The notes under the pieces were generated by a model that did no database searches, had not been told where the DNA came from, and saw nothing but the letters and a program-made list of their open reading frames with translations. A stretch of DNA of 64,000 nucleotides, from the NCBI GenBank assembly GCA_036936605.1, contig JAUPFV010000003.1, positions 147,406,997 through 147,470,996 of the forward strand. Reading direction: 5' to 3'. Positions 1 through 11,999 of this stretch are shown piece after piece. Positions within the stretch are counted from its first letter, which is position 1; the number at the start of each line of letters is the position of its first letter. A program made the translations under genes and the position numbers. This DNA is from Limnanthes douglasii subsp. nivea (Eukaryota > Streptophyta > Magnoliopsida > Brassicales > Limnanthaceae).

Positions 1-187
1 TTATGTTTCATTATAATTTTGAGTGTGTATATCATTCGAATGTAATCGAACCGATAAACATGATAAATTCAACGCAAGCATACAATAAATTAAAATACAA
101 AAATTAAAAGCAGTCATACAATTAACCGATTACAAAAATATAGTGTTGATGTCCAAAAATCTAACAAAGTCATGCTGAGAGTAATAA

Positions 188-2159
188 TCAATGCCGTCGG
201 TACCTCTCAGCGATCCTACACATCATGAGGGCGGTCTCTAGAAGATCAGGGTGATCCATAGTAGGTAGCGAAGGAGCAAACCTAGCAATCTGCTCGTATC
301 CTGAATAATCAGCACCACCCTGCGGCTCCACCCGAGGACCTCTCTCCGGCGCAGGACGACTGACGATGTACCATAGCCTCTTCCTCGCCAAAATGTAGTA
401 CATCGGGTCATCACTCGGTCCACTACCACGGTACTTTGTGCTAAAAGGAGTGAACACGTGGTTTCCCCATGTCTGCCACATGTGCTCGTCCCACTTTAAG
501 TCTGTGACCATCTTCTTCCCTGCTTTTTTCGACTTAGGAGGGCGTATATCCTTAGGAATCAGCTGTACATACCCCAGCTGTCGAGTGACACGGTCTGGGT
601 AGTACGCCACAACCAGATCGAACGAGCCAAATGTCAACTCAACATAAGTCACCTGCTGGAACGGAAAGTGGTCTCGTAAATGTATGAAGGGGAGGAACAT
701 GACCTATAAATAAAAAAATTTAGCCCATTTATATTAGGAAATGTACTCATAATTAAAATAATTAAAATGAACGAATATGACTTACATCTGCCTCGGTGCA
801 AGTCGTCAGTGCGTGTCTCATCTGCATGCGCACCTCATGGGAGCCACCAATCTTCCGCGACGCATGTCGGCACATATGGGGCATGGATACGTCGTAATCC
901 GGAAAAAGTGGAGCTCGAAGCTGAACAAAGTGTGAAAAAATCCACGACTCGAGCAACGCTAGAAACCCGCACATGCCTCCCGTACCATGGAGAGATCCCT
1001 GACTAAGGGCGTGGTACAGCTGCGCTAAAACCAACTGACCCCAGTTGTACATATGCAAACTCTGGTACTGGTTCACGAACTGGAGGTAATCTAATGGAAT
1101 GATGTTGCCGGTTTTGTTCGCACATATAGTGGTACCTAACAAATATAGTATGTAGGCACGGGTGGCATGATCTATACCCTCATCACTGATCCTCCTATCA
1201 CTATACTGAGAACTACTAAAAGTACTCTGCAGCCACCCTAGGTTCACACTACCAGTATTCCTAAGGTTTTTAGTCAGCTCCGATTGTCGCATACCTAGCA
1301 TGGCAGCATAAGTAGCAAGCCTCTCAACGTCAGAGTCAAAGGGTATAACTGTGAAGGACCTACCTACAACCGGTAGTCCAGTGATGACATGGACATCGTC
1401 CAAGGTGACTGTCATCTCCCCGAACGAGAAATGGAAAGAAGAAGTCTCCTCATGCCACCGCTCTAAGAATGCCTCCACCAAATGGAGGTTCGTATGCCAG
1501 CGGGTGAGTGCATCGACGAGTGGACCGAATATAGTATCCATCACCATTGCCCGTACCCTGCTCTGCTTTGTAATGTCCCATCTCCGGAGACTGTCATACA
1601 TAGCGAAGCATCACAGGGTGACCCTATCCTGCAATATGTATAAAATATGTAAATTCGTAAAAAATAATAATTATAAACATGTGTATCGAACAAGTAAGAA
1701 AATGATAAAACAGTATAAAGGTGTAACACTTACATCTCCGTGATAGACGCTGTAAGCTTTGTGCAGGGTGTAATCCGGGAAAAGTCCCGGAACATGCGAC
1801 AGCACGGAATAAAAATCAAGATCCTCACCCTCAGGTGAGTGGGATGCTGCCTCTGGCGCGGGAGGTGCAGCGTCTCTGTGCTATGCATCAGCCTCCATAT
1901 ACTCCGGTGCATCTACATCGTCATCGTACTCATCGTCAAGGGGATGCGACGTAGAAGCTGCCCCTGTGCTACCATCAGCAGGAGTAGGAATATATTCGCC
2001 GTGACGACGGAGACGTCGTCTACTACGTGTACCGGGAACGTGTCCCTCGCTGGTACCAGCCTCCTCGGCCTCCGACCGCGCTCTAGCCGCCGCTTCTGCC
2101 TCCGCCTCCGCCCTAAGTTTCTTGAACGGATTTTTTACTTTAGTCTTGAATCGTACCAT
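188..2159 (-). pseudogene. Plant mobile domain (PMD, MAIN-like) gene, three exons, two in-frame stops
   Basis: Read on the minus strand, three blocks join at good splice sites: exon 1 2159-1734 (ATG at 2159, donor GTAAGT), exon 2 1628-786 (acceptor TGCAG, donor GTAAGT) and exon 3 703-188 (acceptor TTATAG, stop at 188-190). Exon 1 encodes a basic and acidic low-complexity leader. Exon 2 carries the PMD signature, with FGEMTVTLDDV near its start and ARAYILYLLGTTICANK in its middle. Exon 3 encodes a charged C-terminal tail. The full product would be about 595 residues, usual for PMD proteins, which occur both as host meristem/silencing factors (MAIN, MAIL) and as passengers of MULE and Ty3 transposons. 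Two in-frame stops interrupt it: TAG at 1881-1883 and TGA at 1611-1613. Both fit C-to-T changes of CAG and CGA. An alternative splice skipping these codons cannot be excluded. The family call is firm; the pseudogene call is fairly sure. Confidence 0.78.
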
Positions 2160-2215
2160 CCTGCAAACACAACGCAAGAAAATATGTAATAGTCACAAAA
2201 CACGAAAAAAAAAAC

Positions 2216-2358
2216 TTTGGGCCTCGTCGCAGGCCCAAAATGAGACTTCATTTGGGCCTCGTCGCAGGCCCAAAATGAGACCTCATTTGGGCCTCGTCGC
2301 AGGCCCAAAATGAGACGACATTTGAGCCTCGTCTCATTTTGGGCCTGCGACGAGGCCC
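2216..2358. repeat. 35-bp tandem array plus a perfect inverted copy
   Basis: Three 35-bp units lie head to tail at 2216-2250, 2251-2285 and 2286-2320, each holding the core GGGCCTCGTCGCAGGCCC followed by AAAATGAGAC. The segment 2331-2358 is a perfect 28-base reverse complement of 2289-2316, giving a long hairpin with a 14-base loop. Each unit also has its own GGGCCT/AGGCCC dyad. The block is GC-rich in AT-rich surroundings and sits in the presumed leader of the PMD gene. Confidence 0.92.
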
Positions 2359-4559
2359 GTCTTCATCGCAAATCAGGGCTGCGATGAAGACGAATCTGGT
2401 AGCACGCTGTTCGTGCTACCAGAAGCATACACGAGCAAAAAACGCAACACCACCAAATAACCCTCATTTCTAACAAAATCAAGCACCAAAACATAGATCC
2501 TAGCAATACTAACAACAATACAACACTAATCTAACAAAACAACACCTAAAATCATACAAAAATTGAACTTTTGAAATCGAAACCAAAAAAACTAAAAAAC
2601 CTAGATTCGACAGTTTAGACCGAATGAAATCAAAAACAAATTACACCATGATGTTTGTATCGTTTACCTTTAACTTTTCTTCACTTCAGATTCTTCAAAA
2701 ATCGAGTTTTTGAAATGGATGTTTCGGGTGCTTGAGAGGTTTCTAGAGAGAGAGAGAGAAAGAGAGGGAAAAAGTGGTGAGAGATCTATCAAAACGCTTT
2801 TATAGCTAGGTTTTCTGAAAAGGGTAAAATGGTCAAAATTTGGGTGCGAGATCTATCAATTAGGTATAAGATCTAGCAGTTTAAGATCTATAAAAATGTG
2901 TATTATTTCTAGCCTGACCCATTTTATAAATATAAAATTTATAGATCTTTGTACTATATCCAAATTTCATACAATATCCAAATTTCATTTTATTAGCACT
3001 ATAACTATTATTACAATATGTATCGTAAAACTAAATAATTTTTTTTAAAAAACTACAAAACACCCTAAAATCCTAAAATAGTTAGAAAAACGTAAGTTAC
3101 TCTTTCCTGGAAAGTTTTTGTATTTTATAAAATAATAATAAATAAAAATAATTATTAAATAATAGAATCTTTTCGGAAGTAGTAATTATAGTCTTTATTA
3201 ACCGGGGTCCAAAATCACCGGTTAGCAGGACCCTAATAAGATAATAGATTTTATTAACGGGTGTACATGAATATTGGTTAAAGAAATCTTTACTTATTTT
3301 ATTTACACATCTTTTATGCATTATAAAAATAGTTAAATTAAATTTTAATATAAAAGGTTTCCAAACAAGATAAATAAAAGGAAATTATTAACCGGTCCCC
3401 ATAGCCTATCCGTTAGCAAAATGTAAGATAATTATTATAATTTTAGAAAGTGAAATAAATTTTAAGAAATTGTTGGATAAATCGAGTATAAATTCATAAA
3501 TATTTTGGTCAGAACATGAGTTTGATAATTCTAATACGTCGGGATTCTTGATTGTCTTTTCAAAATAAATACGGTGGTTTTGTGATATAGACAAACTAAC
3601 TACTTGTAAGATGGAAACTAAAAGCGTAAAGCTAGAAAAGAAAAGAATGGAATTGAAGTTTGGATGAGAGAGTACATGTAACATGTCTTACATGTCATCA
3701 CGGGATTACATGCTTTGAATGGAAGTAGTAGTAATTTGAAGTAAAATAAACGCCGCAGATTGTCCCACCAATCATCCTCCCTACCTACTTAAACCCTTAC
3801 GTAATATTTCAACAAAAATCTACCGTTAATCATGTTGCATCGGATCATAAAGATCAACAGAATTTTTTGGCTTAAAACTCTAATTAGTTATTAGAGTCTG
3901 TTATATTCGTATTAAAATTACAATTTTTATTAATTTTGTTTATATTTATAATCACTAGCGGTGACCAAAACTGAAAAAAAAAAAAAGAATAATAGTAACT
4001 ATGGTTGTAATAAAATATTTTAATAGAAAAATTAAATAAGTAACTCCCATAACTAACCATAATTTTAACCAATTTTTTTTTAAAAAAATTGATGGTCAAA
4101 ATCTTAAATATAATAAGGCTAATAAATTGATCAAAATCATCTTTGTAAAAAGTAATTTATTATATATATATATATATATAGAATAAAAGAGCAGGTATGA
4201 TGAAACTATTTGTCCAAAATATTTAATATTGAAAGAAGTTTGATACACTTTTCAAATGAAATGATAATTCATTCTAATTATATTTATGAATTCTTATACA
4301 TCTGATTTATTTATCCACATATAAAAAATTTATATCGAATTTTTTATTCGTGCGACATTAATGATATATTTAAAATAAAAAATGATTTATTAATAATATT
4401 TGTATGACTAGCATTTTTTAGTTTAGTTCTTGTTATTTTAATTTTTTGAAAAGTGATTTTAGGATAGTTTTATCTGTCAATCGATTTGATTTGATTTAGA
4501 AAATTTTCATCAGTTAAAATTTTGTTGAGAGTTTCGCTTTGAGTAAAAATAAATTGAAT
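2359..4559. other. Intergenic AT-rich DNA
   Basis: After the PMD promoter region the sequence is AT-rich with no recognisable coding homology. It includes an (AT)n tract near 4160-4181. Short open frames here look random. Confidence 0.6.
2797..2804 (-). promoter_or_regulatory. TATA box of the PMD gene
   Basis: The minus strand reads CTATAAAAG here, followed about 25-50 bases downstream by a long CT-rich tract (2746-2780), a common plant leader and start-site signature. It lies about 640 bases upstream of the ATG at 2159, so the leader would contain the 35-bp hairpin array or an unrecognised 5' intron. Confidence 0.5.
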
Positions 4560-6540
4560 CTTTCACGAGAATATTAGTTAACTCTATAAGATATTATTCA
4601 GGACTTTCGGATTTAGCCGAACTGGAAGCCAAATACGAGCTTTCAAGAGGACATTGACATATGGACTACGCGAATATGGACTATCCTTCGCGTTGAAAAC
4701 TCTCTTTAAAGTGAAGTTTGATATTTATCCCAAAAGATCTCAACTTGTTCAATGACTGGATTACAATTCGAGCTTGATTCACTCTCGGATCTTTAAGTTT
4801 AATACCGAAACCTAACGGCTAAAATTTATTTTTGACGGTCAAACCCAATGCGACCCGGATATTAGTCATCATTGCCACATTGTAAACCAATATCGTCACA
4901 ATGTATTATTTCAATGTTTTAAAATAATATGATTTTATACTTTTAAAACAATGGTGTATTGAATAAATAGAATACATATTCACACTAAAAAATTTCTTTT
5001 CATTTTGTCTCAGTTTTTTTTCCATTTTTTGCCCGATTATAACATAACAAAATGTTGTAATGGTTTATGTATTTTCGTGGTTAAACAATTTTATTCAACA
5101 ATATGGATCATTGTTAGATTTAGGCTATAGGTATAAAGGTATTGCCGCAAGACTACATGGATATAGTTGGATATGTCGTTATATGTATTAGGCAAGAACA
5201 ATTGAAACTCTCTAAAGCTTGAGTCGTGATTTAGTTGTAGAGGCGTTTACTGGTCCTAAGGGCTGAGACAAGCTGCCGAGGACTGTTGACCATTTTAATG
5301 ATAGAAACATTCAATGAGCCAAAGTAGGCTGGTCCAAAAGTAGGTAGGTTTGAAGCGAAATGATCTGAAACACTACTCTGATCCAAAAGTAGGTAGGTTT
5401 GAATGATAGAAACATTCAATTAGTCTTTGTATATTAATTAGAATCCTTAAACTAATTGGGTCTTCAATATTAATTAGGATTTTTCAATCCACGAGGTTAC
5501 CTATATTTATGGATGAGGAGTTATTTTAGTCGTTGATTAATGGACTTTCATCTGGAGTATCTGATGAAGAGATAAAGTTTTCCCTAAACCCTATAAATAA
5601 AAGAAGATCTTGTTATGCAATATGTGATGTGATTACGCGAATTGCATGATTCATAAAAGAGTAAAATAACTTTAGGTCTTTTGAGAGATAAGTGAGGTGA
5701 GAGATAAACATTGAAGATAAAAATATGTAAATCACATAATCTTTTGTTACAAAGAGTGATTCGGTCCTTTGTGTTTGGATAGTCTTTATGTAACCTAGTT
5801 ATATATATAAAAAGTGTTCGTTTTCCGTGGATATAGGATTTCTTCACAATCCGAACCACGTTATATATTGTCTTGTGTGCTTGGTTTTATTACACATTCT
5901 TTTATTTTTTGCTCGTCTTGTATAAGACAATTAGATAGTTCTTTTTTAGGTTCGTTAATAGTATGTTGGTTCTTGCCTTATCTGAATAGTAGTGATTCTT
6001 CCAACAATCATAAATAAATAAGTATATATATATATGAATATTAGGTGTTAATTTGCTAAAATTTAACTTTAAATATTAATTGTATTTATCTAAATACATA
6101 GATATTTTATACTTTAAGACACGTGTTATTTATTACATAGGTCTGGTTTGGTTAGATCCAGGTGATACAAAAGAAAAGTGTAATAAAGTAAAGAGGTAGA
6201 ATATTAAATACTCTTATAATATAATATTGTTTGTTTACTATTTACAAGTAAGGTGACACGTTATATTTACGGTGACCATTTTGGGCCTTTGAGCACTTAT
6301 GACCTACAAATACATAAGACGTTATTGGGATTATTTTATGAAGCTTATTAGTTCAGCTTATTCGATTGAAATCTGAGTAATAACATGGTCAATAATTCCA
6401 TTATTAATAACCTCCCTATTCATGGGGAGCTTCTCGATAAAGGAATATAGTAATCCCTCAAATTGGTTTTTAAATATCGGTCTGACGCCTTCAGAGTGAT
6501 CATTAGGAAATTCAGTCAACCAATTTGATTTGACTTTATT
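4560..6540. repeat. Tandem 2.08-kb repeat, copy 1
   Basis: This block aligns, with divergence, to 6640-8610 at an offset of about 2074-2094 bases. Shared landmarks include CACATTGTA (4876 and 6970) and TTAGGTGTTA (6041 and 8115), and the 'tttgagcacttatgacc' segment near 6290 has a counterpart near 8375. It contains the solo LTR at 5112-6006. Its right part (about 6240-6330) also resembles 38230-38310, so the underlying repeat occurs elsewhere in the window. I do not recognise the host repeat. Confidence 0.75.
5112..6006 (+). mobile_element. Copia-type solo LTR with 5-bp target duplication
   Basis: The element starts TGTTAG and ends CCAACA. It is flanked by ATCAT on both sides (5107-5111 and 6007-6011), a 5-bp target site duplication typical of LTR retrotransposons. 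The 3' third has the look of a copia U5: a TATATA run near 5802, then the words CGTGGAT and AACCACG, then a T-rich tail. No primer-binding site follows, so this is a solo LTR left by LTR-LTR recombination. Internal direct repeats occur at 5296-5314/5402-5420 and 5332-5352/5383-5403. Confidence 0.72.
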
Positions 6541-6639
6541 TGTCCTAAAGCTAGTTCACAAAGCTCGTCCACAAAAGTTTTCCACCAAATATCATTTATG
6601 ATTTATCCTACTAAAAATTTGAGTTAAAATTTTCATCGA

Positions 6640-8081
6640 GGATTGTTTTTTGCGAAAAGAAAATAATGAAAGTGAATGGTTTATGAGCATTAATCAAATT
6701 GATTGCATATGGTTGATCATTTGATGATATTTAGAGTTAGCCAAAATGGAGAGGAAGGGGCGACATACGAACAACCCTTAGCCTATTGAAGGCTCTCTCT
6801 AAAAGCGAAACTCAACGTTTATCACAAGAGATCTCGACTCGTACACAGGCTGGAGCGCAATCGAGCTTGATTCACTTTTCGAGCCCTAGTTTGAGACCGA
6901 GATCTAACAGTTAAAAACTATTTTTGATCGTTAATACGACCCAACTATTAGTGATGACTTTATCATTGTCACATTGTATATCAATATTGTCATAATGTAC
7001 TATTTGATTTTTTTTTTTAAATTATTATTTTATGTTTTTAAAGTAATATTTTTTTTATAAATAGAATACAAAATCACACTATAAAAAGTTATTATCATTT
7101 TTTTCTCTCAATTTTATTTCTTAACTTTTTTCACTATTAACCTAATTATGACAAAATAAAATATTGTGATGGTTTATTTTTTTATGGTTAAAACAATATC
7201 TTTCTAAAAATATGGATCATTATTAGGTGTAGGTTAGAAGTAACTCGTCAACATAGATATTATCGTAGGACTATATAAGTATATTGGATTTTCTATGACA
7301 TGTATTAGGCAAAAACCATTGAAAATCCTTGAAGCTTGAGTCGTGACTTAGTTAGAGAGACGTATGTTGATTCCAAGGACTGAAACAAACCGTTAAAGAC
7401 TGGTGACAATCGTGTCAAAGGAAATATATGATGAGCCAAAATAGGCTGGTTCGAAGTAGTTTAGTCTAAAGCTAGTTGATCTAAAATATTATTATGATAT
7501 GAAACGAGTTAGACCGTAGCACCACTACTAGGACGAAGCAAAGTATTATATTTGTTAGGTATCCTATATTAATTGGGTCTCATATTTAAGTGTTTATATA
7601 TTAATTAGATTAGCTATATTAATTATTCTTTGTTATTTATGAGGTTTCCTATATTAATGAATGATGAGTTATTTCAATCGTTGATTAATGAGTTTTAATC
7701 TGGACCGTCTGATGAAGATATTTCCTAAAATAATGAAATGGTTTAAGGTCTTTTAAGAGATAAGTAAGTTGAGAAATAAAAATTGAAGAAAGATATATGA
7801 GAATCATGCCGTATTTTATTACAAATAGTGACGTAGTTATTTGTGTTTGAAAAGTTTTTTTGTAACCTACTTATATATAGAAGTGTGTTTATTACTCGTG
7901 GATGTATAATTTTTTCACAATCCGTACCATGTTGAATACTACCTTGTGTGCTTGGTTTTGTTACGCAATTTTTATATGTTTCTTGTCTTGTACAAGAAAG
8001 TTATATCGTTCTTTTTAAGTTATTTTAATCATATATCGGTTCTTGCCTCAGCTGAATGGTAATGGCTTCCCCAACAATCAT

Positions 8082-8118
<37 letters not shown>

Positions 8119-8610
8119 GTGTTAATATACTAAATTTTAACTTAAGATGTCAATAATTGTATTTATCTAAATACATAGATATTATATACTTTAATACATG
8201 TTTTATTATTAAGTATGTTTATACATTCAATAAAGTCTGGTTGGGTTGGATTTAGTGCAAAAGAATTGAATGTGTAATAAAATATAGAGATAGAATATTA
8301 AATGTTCTTAAAATATAATAATAATAATTTACTATTTACACATAAGGTGAAAAATTGTATGTATATTGACAAGGCCTTTGAGCACTTAAGACCCACAAAT
8401 GCATGAGCCATATTAGTTTTGTTCTACAAGGCTTATTGATTTAGCATATCTGATCCAAATCTAAGTGAAAGCATAACCGGTAATTTAACTATTAATAACC
8501 CTCATATTCATGGTGAGCTTGTCAATGAAGGAATACAGTAAGCCTTCAAATTAGTTTTAAGCGTCAATTTAGGATCCTTTAAAGCGATTATCCCCAAGTT
8601 GAATAAGGTT
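6640..8610. repeat. Tandem 2.08-kb repeat, copy 2
   Basis: This is the second, diverged copy of the block at 4560-6540. It carries the same solo LTR at the same internal position (7221-8076) flanked by the same ATCAT. An (AT)n tract at about 8086-8114 has expanded relative to copy 1. Confidence 0.75.
7221..8076 (+). mobile_element. Second copy of the same solo LTR
   Basis: This aligns to the LTR at 5112-6006 and keeps the flanking ATCAT at 7216-7220 and 8077-8081. The first dinucleotide has changed from TG to TA. Sharing of both insertion point and target duplication shows that it arose by duplication of the block, not by a second insertion. Confidence 0.68.
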
Positions 8611-10095
8611 GAATGTGGTTTCACTTTGAAAAATGACTTGCTTTCAAAATGAGATATGATTAACTATTTCTTCAAAGTGGATGGTTCAGATGTTACCCAT
8701 TTTATTTTTTTATATAAGCTTCGCTTCGAGGACAAAATGACAACACAATAAGATGGTGAGATTCAAATTTAAGATTCTTCATTTCCAAGGCTATCCCTTA
8801 AATAATTGCCACATGCCTCGTTATATGTGATCCATGTATAAGTTTAGATTTAATGTCACATATCTTCACGTGTGCATAATGAACCGTGCTCTAGACCTTC
8901 CCTATGGAGTTGTAATAATTAATCATTGAGGAAGAGAAACATACATAAGATTTTTTTTTCTCTCTAAATGAATAAAAAACATAAAGTTCTATACCACCAA
9001 AGAGTTTTGGATAGAGATCTATTTTTTTTAAAAGAGAGAAAGCGATATGTTCATTCCAGACTCAGTTGTCGCGAAACCTTTCTTTACTATCACAAAACCC
9101 TTTTTGGTCGCCACAAAAACTTTTACAAAGTCTAGCTCTTCCATTTGATCATCTGCACGAGATTTCAAGGTGATGTTGTCTTCTTCCCAATAAAAACTCT
9201 TTTTGACCCAATTCTTGATCTTTCAGTTCGTCCTAGCATGAACCATTAATTAATTTGTATCTTTACTCTTTTTGATTCAGTTTGACCATTAATATTTATC
9301 TAAGGTAATTCTTCCTCTTAATTTATTTTCTTTAAATATGGCAGAGAAAAACGTTACTTATTTTATTCGACTTCAAAAAATTAATCTACATTTTATGGTA
9401 TGAGCCTCACACCTCGTATTTAATATGTCTAATGCAAAAAAAATCTAAGATTGGTCTCATCGTGATTATAAGTATCGTCTACGAGCCTCACATCTTAGGT
9501 GCTTTTATAGTTAGTCGTCACATAGTCACCTCGGGTTTCTTACAAATTTATTCCAACATGCCATCGACCCCCAAAACATATTCACAGTCAAGCCACAAGA
9601 GGAATTATTGGAGCCCCAAAAAATAAACGTAAAATTTAGAAGAAGAATTTCAAGATCCAATCAAAATGCAAAAAAATTAATGAATGGTCAAGCCAATTCA
9701 AGATAATTATGACATCCCCATGAATATCAAGATGGAGATGTCGATTGTAGGGAAGACACGTACTTTGGCCATATCCAATGACCTAGGTTTTTTAGAGATG
9801 TATTTGATTAATGTTTTAGGTTTCTTTTCATTTGACATTACAAAAGTTATATTTAATAAACTTATGTCCTAGACAGAAAATCCATAATACATTGAGGATG
9901 ATAATATCATTTACAATTGATTCAGAGAATATCAAAGATTGATTTCAGATTAGATTGGTTAATCTTGGATTACAAATTTTATGCCAATAAGTACTATGTT
10001 TTTTACTATTTATCCATTGTCGATTATTTAGAAGTGGTAGATGATTTGTTTAAATCTGGGAGCGAATGAAAATTGATTTTTATTTTTGTGAGATT
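8611..10095. other. Unassigned, probably old retrotransposon sequence
   Basis: No coding homology could be supported. A run of short pyrimidine-rich words around 9050-9250 and the context between two retroelement regions suggest decayed LTR or leader sequence, but nothing diagnostic is visible. Confidence 0.3.
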
Positions 10096-10540
10096 CTAAA
10101 GAATGAGAATAATATACAACAATAGCATGCTATATCTCTTTATGTGTGTTTCTCCATTACAATAGACAAAATTGTCATAGAAATTCCCCATATACTCGAT
10201 GAACCTCATAACATAATCAAATCTTCTATTCCACTGCCTTGAATATTGTTTCAACGCATATACAAGTCTCTTTAACAAACACACATTTCCAGCATTCCCT
10301 TCTTTAAAACCTTGAGGCTAACTCATGTACATAGTCTCATCTAGTTATCCATGTAATAAGGTAATGGTAACATCCGTTTGATCTAACTTAAGATGAAATC
10401 TATCAACAATTGATAATAGAACCTTTATAGAGGATTGTTTCACAACTGGTGAAAAATATTCATTGGAACCAACACATTTCTTTTGCATGAATACCTTAGC
10501 CACCAACCTATCTTTGTATCCGGATAACTCAATTTTAGGA
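10096..10540 (-). pseudogene. Ty1/copia reverse transcriptase remnant
   Basis: On the minus strand the frame ending at 10096 reads CLLKRLVYALKQYSRQWNRR followed by a tyrosine/aspartate-rich stretch. This is the copia RT block usually seen as LKKxLYGLKQSPRQWxxRF, upstream of the catalytic YVDD motif. The YVDD position is lost (it reads LLYIILIL). Upstream on the same strand, 10290-10540 keeps further RT homology in broken frames, including the region before the 'DxxT' block. Only about 450 bp is left, with no LTR or integrase. Call firm, dead copy. Confidence 0.75.
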
Positions 10541-11594
10541 ATGCTTTACTTTATTTTAAATTAGAGAATTAAGCTGCTTATAATTTAATTTAGAGAGATA
10601 ATCTCTGATAGATTAGGTTTAGAGTAATTTTTTTTACCAACCTTCATTAATGGTCTAAAAGCCTATTTAATCATGCCCAATGAGCCTAATGGGTCGAAAA
10701 GGCTCATAGACATATTATTATTATTATTATTATTATCAATAAGGCCCATTAAATACTTTTACTTATTATATTTACCTAAATTATTACATTTACCTATTTA
10801 AAATAAATGTTGGCTCAATAACCCATTTGTCTAATTTGCCCTTTGGATAATCTAGTCCTCATTAGGGATGATGAGGCGATCAAGTCGACATACTAGAAAA
10901 AATAAATTCTTTGTCCTTAATTTCAATGACTCTGTCAATGTACATGAAATTTTACCCCTCAAATCTTATATGCCTTATTTTAGAGCTTTGCAGAAAAGAC
11001 GGTATTTGGAAAAACATCTATATACAATGGAAGTTTTATTATCCAAAAATTAAGGATATTGTTGCTTATATTTTCTTAGTTTCCTGATACAGAAGTCCTC
11101 TCACTAAGCATATATTATTATAAAGTTAAGGCCTGATTAATAAAGCCAATGTTTTCTTTTAAATATTTTTACATTCATGTTTTATAACAATTTTAACTCG
11201 CGTGTTTTAAGCAAGTTGTATATTTTTTATGTCAAGTACAGGTTTGTCTTGTTTTCTTTAGTTTATAATTTGGTTTTTTGCTAACCTGTATGTTTTACCA
11301 TAACAATTTTTCATGTTAAATATATATATACACACACAATCTGTTGACACATATTTATTTAAAACAAAACTTTTAGCTATGCTATCTTTCAATTGCTTAA
11401 TGTTATCCTTTTTTATTTACTTTGTGTATATGGATAGTATTATAAGAATGTTTAGAGAAGAAGAGATGTTTTGTTTAGATATTTTCACATATTTTTACAC
11501 AATAACAATTGATGTTGAACCTACCTAAGGGTGATCAGTCTTGAATGTAGAAGTTATGTGATCGACTTGGAAAACCAGACTCATAAACCTATGC
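10541..11594. other. Intergenic, with an (ATT)n microsatellite
   Basis: Nothing coding is supported. A short (ATT)n run lies at about 10712-10735. A frame at 10868 begins with an RRSSRHTRK stretch that recalls the linker before copia RT, but it is too short to call. Confidence 0.4.
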
Positions 11595-11799
11595 ACGTTA
11601 GTGTTCTAACTTGGAAGCCAATTTTCACATTGGTGCTCTGACTTGGAAGTCACTTTGACATTGGTGGTCTGACTCAAAAGTCACTTTGCATAATCACTTT
11701 GTACATTTGTGCTTTGACTCGTAACTCACTTTACAAATTGGTGCTCCGACTCAAAAGTCTTTTTGAACATTTGATGATCTGGATCAAAAGCATACGCAC
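11595..11799. repeat. 31-32-bp imperfect tandem array, about six units
   Basis: Units begin near 11595, 11629, 11660, 11705, 11737 and 11769. Each resembles 'attggtgctctgacttgga' followed by 'agtcactttgac', and one unit is extended by about 13 bases. It lies at the left edge of the old Tat-like element and could be a remnant of an LTR or leader minisatellite. Confidence 0.7.
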
Positions 11800-11999
11800 A
11801 TTCAAATTCGTAATACATAAATATATAAACACACAAGATGTTATCAAAATACATTAATAATATGATGCCTCGTTAAAATCTATTTGTACTACTGTAATAT
11901 AAAATATTGCACTAATAATACATAAGAATATAATTATATAAGTAAATTCTTACAAATGTAAATATATCAATAAAATATACTCTTCAGGAAACATAAAGT

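Noticed and set aside
2216..2320. 35-bp direct repeats as a CRISPR array
   Set aside because: Units are contiguous without unique spacers and the setting is a plant nuclear gene leader.
3097..4099. Several 70-90-residue frames
   Set aside because: Low-complexity AT-rich translations (Phe/Ile/Lys/Asn) without homology.
10868..11053. Frame beginning with an RRSSRHTRK stretch, recalling the copia linker before RT
   Set aside because: Opposite orientation to the nearby copia RT and no further copia motif follows.
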